Below, piece after piece: positions 40,362 through 49,300 of a stretch of DNA of 64,000 nucleotides (positions are counted from its first letter, which is position 1; each line of letters starts with the position of its first letter). The DNA lies in NCBI GenBank assembly GCA_963556255.1, contig OY744607.1:47459920-47523919 (forward strand), given 5' to 3'. The notes below the pieces were generated by a model. It saw only the letters and a program-made list of their open reading frames with translations. It ran no database searches and was not told the DNA's origin. Position numbers and translations under genes: made by a program. Source of the stretch: Allolobophora icterica. Taxonomy: Eukaryota > Annelida > Clitellata > Crassiclitellata > Lumbricidae.

Positions 40362-43300
40362 GTAGGAACAATTTGAACAAACTCACGGAGGCATCGAAAT
40401 CACAGCACAAGACGTATCTTTTAAAAGTATCATATGACGGTCATTGAGTTTTTGAACTCGTGTACAGCGCCCTTTTCTTCGGCCTCGGAATGCCACGGTG
40501 CTAAGTAAATCGTATTATATTTTATTATTATTGTTTTTGCCCAAGGCGAATACAGAAGCCATTCTGGGATGGCTAGAACTCGTTAAGATCGGGTGGACTA
40601 ATTATTGTTATTATCATTTTTCCCTTTGGTGCATATGATCCCTTGGGATTGCAAAAATTAGGGGAGCATTGTTCTGAAATGGCTAGTCTTCACAGTTGGT
40701 TTTATTGGTGGGAAAGGTGCTACAAGAAGCAACTGCATTGAAGAGCTGAAAGACAAAAGTAGTATCGCTGTTGTCTCCTGATATTTGGGCAAGGTGGTAG
40801 CCGAGGATGTTGACCAATGCAAGGCCATCTTGGTTTATTGGACCCAAAGACCTAGGGTACAAAGAATTACAATGAGAAAATGGCAGTATAGTTGGATGTT
40901 TTTCTATCTGCTGCTATCTGGGCGGCAGCACCCGTAACCTCAGGTGATCTGGTGCTATATTACTACTATTATTATTGTTAGTATTATTATTATTATGGGA
41001 AAAGGGCAGAATTGTAAACAACTTGTACTATGGGGGCACAGCAGTCTAGTGGTAAGTGTGCTGGGCTGTCCTGTCAACCGAGGGGTTGGAGGTTTGATTC
41101 CCAGCATAGGGCAAACAGATGTTTTGCAATTTCTGTAGTTCCGTGCCTCTAGTGAACTCGGCTGTAAAATGAGTGCATCGACTGTACACTGTCAGTAGGA
41201 AGACGAGGCATAGGGTGGAGAGGACTGGCCATCCGCCATGATATGCCGAGGCTAAGAAAATGAAGTCAGTAAATTCGTGTCCATGGCTACTTCTCAGTAT
41301 ATATTATATATATATATATCTCATATATACTGATATATATATTAGTATATTATATATATATCATATATTCATTACATTACATATATTTTAATTATTATTA
41401 TTTACTGGTATATTTGGTACATTTATGAAAATTGAGAAGCTCTGACTTTAGAAATCTTTTGGCAGATTACACTTTATAACTACTAAATTGTAAAGTAGAG
41501 TTTATTGAAGCTGTGTGGATGCTGGTGCTACAGAAGTTCTTTGATGTGCTCTTTTGCAGAAGCTGATAAACCAGTGGATGGTTCTGCGTGGAACGGCTTT
41601 GTTTTTGTTCAATGGAAATGAGGAGGAATCAATGCATAACGTAAACAGTAAACTTATTGTTTGGATTATATGTAATGTAATTATACTTATAATTGCATAT
41701 TTATATAGTGCCACTTCAATGCATAATGTAACTGGATAGTTAGGTAGATGTGTGGGTGAGTGTTTGGGTGGATTTGGGTGGGTGAAGGTTTATAGAATTT
41801 AAGTGGGGTAGATGGAGGGTTTTATTGTATGGATGTTAGCGATTGGTGGGTGGATCACGATGGATGAGTTGAGTGTAAAAAATTGATCAGTGGATGGGTG
41901 AATGGATGGAAAAAAGGGGTTTTCTGTTTTCAGTTTACCTGTTTTGAGGTCAGTTTGTAGGTTAGCCATTTCAGTTTACTTATTTCTTTTCTGAGTATTC
42001 ATTAACATATTTTCAGTTTATTCTCTTGGTTGTTTTTGTCTAGGGAATAACCGGAAATCGCCTTGGACATTCGCCTCGGCCGAATATCCCATTTTTGGCA
42101 CTATTCAGAAGTATTTGCCTCAGCAAATACTGTACACACAAATAGTTGCAAATAAAATTTCATCAACCGAATTTGTTGGCTCATAATATCTAGCATATTC
42201 AATTTGAAGAAGAAAAGTACAAAAACGCACAACACCGGAAGTCCACTATGATAATCAAGTCCATTCAATTGATTATTTATTTCTACAGTTGAAAATGTAT
42301 TAGTCAGTTTTTACAAGTACAAAAAGTTATTTTGATAATTTTTTATTACATGAAAATGTGAAACTTCGCATATGGAACAAATGGTACACGGTTCTTATCC
42401 GGATCTGGCAAATAGTACATCCAAATACTCGGATTCAGTACTCAGTGGAAAATGTCTACCCGGTCGTGGGCGGCGACCCCGTGAGGTCGAGGGGGCAATT
42501 GATCGCCGCCAATGTACCCGGTTATTCCCTATTTTTTTCATTAATTTGGTTACTGATTTTTTAAAACTCTAATTCTGACATTTATATGAGTTGATTGATT
42601 GATGTTTAATGTGGTAATGGAAGTCTTTTCCTTTACAGCTGATGGATGCAATTCCACTGAAGACAATCAGGAGAGTGAGCAGCGTCGTTCCAGGCTTCTC
42701 ACAGCAAGGCTTTGGTCTTGAAATCGAATCACTGAGATCTGATGGACAGAAAAAGTTCACCAGTTTCTTGGTTTGTTGCCTTCTTTACATCAGATTTTAT
42801 CATTTGTGTGTGATTATGTATTGATCTATTGCACCTTTGTGGAACCTGTCTAGACTTTTACAGGACTGCACTCAATTGCGCTGCTTTCGTGCCACTGTTC
42901 TTGGTGCCATTTGGTACCACTTTGCTTGATTGTGTTTGGTGATGCATTGCTTGGTGCTACTGTGCTTGATGCGAAGATCAGAATTGTTCAGCTGTAATAA
43001 AATAATTCACCAATTTAATTTTAGTTTGTGTTATGTGATTTTGTGTTGTGTTAGGACTGTGTGTTATGTGATTTTGTGTTGTGTTAGGACTGTGTGTTAT
43101 GTGATTTTGTGTTGTGTTAGGACTGTGCTTGGTGTGAAGAGAATGCCAGAATTGTTATGTGAGTTTGTGTTGTGAAATGATCATATGTCATGTGATTTTG
43201 TGTTAAGACCATGTGTAATGTGATTTTTGTTGTGTTAAGACCATGTGTTTTGTGATTTTGTGTTGTGTTAGAACTGTGTGTTATGTGATTTTGTATTTTG

Positions 43301-46300
43301 AAATATCTGTGTGTTGTGTAATTTTGTATTTAAAATGTCTGTGTGTTATGTGATTTTGTTGTGAAATGACCATGTAATATGTGATTCTGTGTTGTGATAG
43401 TATCTTGCATTATTGAAATAAACTTCCTGCACATGTTCATCTCTAGATAGACATCATCCTAAAGGGGCAAATGCAACTTACCGCATGAACAACGTTTTGT
43501 GTAGGACTTACCGGGTCCATAATGATAATATTCCCATATGGACGTTGTATGTCCTATTTATCATGCTACTGTTGGTCTGTATAAATGTTATCGGTGATGT
43601 GTGAGCGATAGCACATTATAAGGTATTTGCATATTTCAAGGGGTTTCTGCTGTCTATAATCATCCATCAGTCATGCAACGCTAGCTTGTGACATCTTACG
43701 CTCAACATTAGAGTTTGTTTGAAATGACCCTGCGTTATGTGATTTTGTGTTTTGACACACTTGACATTTGTAAGCCATGTTCTTGGCCTCATTTTGTCAG
43801 AATTTTCAGTATGTCTGAAAAATGTTTTAAAGAGGTTCTGCTGTCAAACGTCAGTCCTGTGTGTGACCAGGTGCATATCGTAAGCTGGACATCAGGGTTT
43901 GTTGTTACCAGACGTTAATTTATTTGAGTGCCATTGGATTTTCTTCTTGGTGTGGCGTCTAAAAGCATTGACCTTTAAAAGTCTTGTTCGTTCCCTGATC
44001 TGATTCGATTAGAACGGACAGATGCGTTTTAGACTACGCTCACTCGTGCTATTTCTCCCGATTGACAAAGAGTCTTATGCACTTTGCATTTCTTTCTAAG
44101 ACTGTTTTAAGGTCAACTTGTAGGTTAAACTGCTTGATTTTTTTTCTGAGTATTTATAAACCTATTTCCATTTATTCTTTCTGTTGTAAATTTTAGGGTC
44201 AATTTGCAGGTTAACCATGTTTTCTTTTTTTATTTTCTGAGTATTTATTACAGTAACCTAACTTTTATTTATGCCTTCTATTTTAGATTTTTTTGGTTTG
44301 TTTATTTTTGTCATTTTAATGCATACTATTTATTTGTTTATTAATTTTTTAAACTCTAATTCAAACATTCATTTGAATTAATTATTTTGTTTCATTTTCA
44401 TGTTTTCTGTATTTATCAAGTTCTTTCTTTATTAACCTGATAGAATTTAGTAAAGTCATTTTCCTAATATTGCTATCAATATTGAAACTGAAATTGTTAT
44501 ATGGTAATTATATTTTTATTTTTTGATTTTGCACAGTTCAAACGACAGAATGACAGAGATTTCTGGAAGGCCTTTATCGTTGCATTATCACAGGTTGGAC
44601 TTCCTTTAACAGATGACATGTTGTCATCTTCTCTCGATCTTTACAGATAGCGGTGTGTCCGGTACTGTACTGAACTGTACCTAGTACTGTACGGAACCGT
44701 GCCTGGTATTGTACTGAACTGTTCTGCCATAGAAGAATAGACCTACACCATATAAACAAGTCACTTCAAGACCTTCCTAGTTTACTGATGAAATTTCTGC
44801 CGGATGTTTTTGCTGAAATGCAAACATGACAACAGTCATGATGCAACTGGACAACGGGTTGCATATTATGACAACGTGACAACGAATTTCACCCATGTGC
44901 AGATACATACATACGTATGTGCGTTAAAGCCAAACATGCAAGCTTCATGAAGAATATTCATAATACATTCATTTGCAAAAGTTCTGTCTAAAAACGCATT
45001 TGTTTAGATCTGTTAGATTAGGTACAGCGCGTTTGTGAGGTACTTGAAATGTGCTATATTAAGTGTTCTCATACATACACACATACATTCATTCATTCAT
45101 TTGAGGATTTGTATAGCGCCTCTTCAAGGGAACTACTCGGAGGCGCTCCCGACACCAGCACGTTCAAATAGTACAGTTTTCAGATTAGTAAGAAAGAAGC
45201 CAGGGGAGACCCCAGGGTACATGCATAAATACATACATACATGCATAGTTGCATTTTTGCATACATACATATATACATATAGACCTACACAGTATTGCAT
45301 TGTATTGTATGAAAATTACATTATTACCACTCTTTGTGCTGTTTAGGGTGTCTTTCCAAATGATGTCGACCTCCTACCTGGACAGATGGTCAGCGTCCAT
45401 GATGCTATACCACAGATGAAGGAGTTTCCTCCACCACTTGAATACAAAGTGTTCCCGGTGGCACAAGACCCTTTCCTCACTCGACATGGACAACCAGGCA
45501 TTTCGGGTTACCAAGGCAAGCTACCGCACAGCACGAACCTTCCAGTGGACCGGCTGGCTGCAGAAGAACTTCTCAGAAGACATGGTGCTCTGGTGGAAAG
45601 GGAGCTTCCACTTCCAGCTAAGAATATTCCTCATGGAGAGAACACTCCATACGATCGTCGTGACATGGGGAAGGAATTCCCTAGTGACAGCCCGAATTTT
45701 AGGGAGCCGATGGATATGCGATTCCCCGATCGGCAGACTTCGGCCGAGTTGGGGTTTCATACGATGCGATCCCCAAAGGCGATGCCGCAGTTGGAAATAC
45801 AACGGACGGGCAATACAAACGGATGGCTCTATGTGAATCCAACTGTGACGGTTTGTTGTGTTTCTTGTTGTGACAGAACAGTTTGTTATTCTGGGTGATT
45901 GCCCCGTAGAGTAATGGATAACACACTGGCGTGAAGAGCAGTAGGTACCAAGATCGAACCCCGTAGACACCCGTAAGGTTAATTCAGCCTTCCACTCGCT
46001 TGGTGGCCGCAGTGGTTAAATGAATAGTAGGCCTTGTTTGGCGCCGTATGTTGGCTGCCGCATAAACAGTTATATTCGACTCCTGTAAAACTGTTATCAT
46101 GTGCTTCTACTGTATACATGTATGTAAGGCGCCTTGCGTGGCTGCCATTTCTACTATATGTGTGTTCACTGTACAGCGCAGTGCGTTTGAAGCCGCATAA
46201 TTAAAGAAAAGATTATTATTATTATTATTTAGTTTTTTTATTTTATCGGAGTTGGAAGTGATGTTGTGGGTTATGGTTCCTGCCAGGGCAGAAATTTGTT

Positions 46301-49300
46301 TTGAGATTTCAGCTTCATCTGTGCCCCTAATCAACTCGGCTATAAAGAGCATACAGACCTTGTACTGTCGGTGGGAAGACAAGATGGCGATGGAGAGGAC
46401 TGGACACCCTACATCGTATGCCGAGGCTGAGAAAGTGAAGTCCATAGCAATTCATGCCCATGGCTCTAGCTAGGGCTAAAAATAGACCAGGTTGAGTTCA
46501 ATAATGTTACACTGAGTTTTGGAATGTGGTCTCTGCCATTGTGCCATTATAATGGATAAATACTTATATGTATGTCTGATGAGTCTCTCTTGATGTGGTG
46601 CTATGTAAATTTGCAATTACAATTACAATTATGAATACCTGATGACTGTTTCTGATGTCAATTTCAGCTTCACCCGTTCTACAGAAATGCCGCTTTGAAC
46701 ACAGAACACCCAGCGTAAGCAGATTCAGAGTATTGAGTTAACGCTGAGGATGTTAGCGGATGAGAGTAGAACAGAAATCATGCTAAATTTTTGCCTGATC
46801 TTAAACCTTCAAACCGAGTACAGGTTCGAGCTTCCTTCCCAAGATGTTTACAGTTTAGGGACCTTGAGTCCTTCGCTTATAAGTGCTCGGCGCCATCAAT
46901 TGCTGCTTGGTCAATAGATAGTGGCATTTAATAAATGCAAATGTGCATTAAAAATAGTAATAATAATAATTGTAATAATTTCGTTGTCAGGAAGATCTTT
47001 CCAGAAAGACAGACCTTGGCATGAGAAATCATGACATTCCTGCATCGTCATGTGCGATTGTGGGATAACTAATGAACCATCTGTGGTATATCCTGTTTTC
47101 TATGACTGGCCGCTCTTGTAATTGACATTACATAAAGTAATTGTTAGTTCTTTATGGAGTTCTTGTTTCTTGTTCTCTCAGGTGGTTCATTGATTGTTCT
47201 CGCGACGTTGCGGAAACGGTTCTTTTGCAGGGACGACGTTTTGGCAATGTTCTGATGAGACCTTGTATGGGAAATTCGGCACAAGCATGCTACGCGCTGT
47301 CCTACCGAGACAACAAATCAACACAGGGGTAGGATCCTTCTCCACCCCCTTGCTGAATTCAGGCACAGCAGCTGGTCTGATGTTATGTACCCTTCCCGTT
47401 TGGAAGTTCTCTTATGTACCCTTTCCATTTGGAAGTTCTCTTATGTACCCTCTCCATTTAGAAGTTCTCTTATGTAACCTTCCCATTTGGAAGTTCTCTT
47501 ATGAGCCCTTCCCGTTTGGAAGTTCTCTTATGTACCCTTCCCATTTGGAAGTTCTCTTATGTACCCTTTCCATTTAGAAGTTCTCTTATGTGCCCTTCCC
47601 ATTTGGAAGTTCTCTTATGAGCCCTTCCCGTTTGGAAGTTCTCTTATGTACCCTTTCCATTTAGAAGTTCTCTTATGTACCCTTTCCATTTAGAAGTTCT
47701 CTTATGTACTATTCCCATTTGGAAGTTCTCTTATGAGCCCTTTCCATTTAGAAGTTCTCTTATGTACCCTTTCCATTTAGAAGTTGTCTTATGTACCCTT
47801 TCCATTTAGAAGTTCTCTTATGTACCCTTCCCATTTGGAAGTTCTCTTATGTACCCTTCCCATTTAGAAGTTCTCTTATGTACCCTTCCCATTTGGAAGT
47901 TCTCTTATGTACCCTTTCCATTTAGAAGTTTTCTTATGTACCCTTCCCGTTTGGAAGTTCTCTTATGTACCCTTCCCATTTGGAAGTTCTTTTATGTACC
48001 CTTCCCATTTGGAAGTTCTCTTATGTACCCTTTCCATTTAGAAGTTTTCTTATGTGCCCTTCCCATTTGGAAGTTCTCTTATGTGCCCTTTCCATTTAGA
48101 AGTTCTCTTATGTGCCCTTCCCATTTGGAAGTTGTCTTATGTGCCCTTCCTGTTTGGAAGTTATGTACCCTTCCCATTTATGGCGGAAGAACTTCACTGG
48201 CTCCCGCTTTCTGCCCGCATCCAATTCAAGGTCCTCATCCTTGTCTCTAGGCTAAGGCTCAACTTGGTTTTGCTCCAAAATATTTATGTGACTTAATTCA
48301 TCGCCCTCATTCTGCTGATTCTCTTCGTCCTCTTTGTTCCTCTGACCGTTTGGACCTCCTCGTTCCCCGTGTCAGGACTTCACTGGCTCAATCTAGGTCT
48401 TTTGCTTCCATTGGCCCTGCTCTTTGGAATGAGCTTCCTCCATCCGTTCGTTCTTCTATTCTCTCAGGTAACGTCTCTTCTCTTTTAAGTTTCTTAAAAC
48501 TTGCTTTTTCTCTCGGGGTCTCTCGCACTGGGAGCGCTTCTGAATGGTTCTCCCGCTAGAAGCACTTTATAAATATTCGAATACAATACAATACAATTTG
48601 GAAGTTCTCTTTTAAAAAGTTCTCCTAAAAAGAGAAAAAACACTTATGCCTTGTGCATTATGATAACGGTGCCATAGAAGTTATTAGATTAGATTAGATT
48701 TTAGATTTGATTAAGTTGCATTTGACAATTCTAGATACAACTGGAAAGCCTTTTCACTTCATGGGTTGGCGGAGTCAGCACTCGCAATGTGTGGAGGGAT
48801 TTTACATGGAGTCTGTTAAGCAGGCTTTTAGAAGGCCAATCCTTTGCATTTCAGACCCAGCGTGATACTGAATAGACTACAATGCTCCTCATTTTTTAGA
48901 AATTTCTACTACACTGATGTTTCTTGTCTTTTTGTAGCGCGGCCCGTGTTTCACACTTTTCCGTTATTCGAGGACCAGAAGGTTTCAAAATCGACGTTGA
49001 CGACGAGGTGAACCATGGCAGAAAGGATCTTTATTTTAACAGGGTTATAATGGGGTTCTTTATAGTGTAGTGGCTAGCATGCTGGAATGGCAATCAAGAA
49101 GTCTGGCTTTAAATCCTGTCCAGGACAGAAATTTGATTTGAGATTTCTGCTCTGCTCCATTTGCCCCATAGCCAACTCAGCTATAATAAGTACACTGACT
49201 GTACACTGTCGGTGGGAAGGTGAGAGAGGACTGGCCACCCACCCTTATATGCTGAGGCTAAGAAAATGCCCATGGCTGCTTCAGGGCTAGCTTAAGGGAA

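Noticed and set aside
45521..45970. 150-codon minus-strand frame opposite STAP-like exon 5
   Set aside because: It is a shadow of a real coding exon.
47849..48250. 133-codon frame with VLLCTLPIWKFSY repeats
   Set aside because: It is a 29-bp minisatellite in an intron, running into a LINE fragment.
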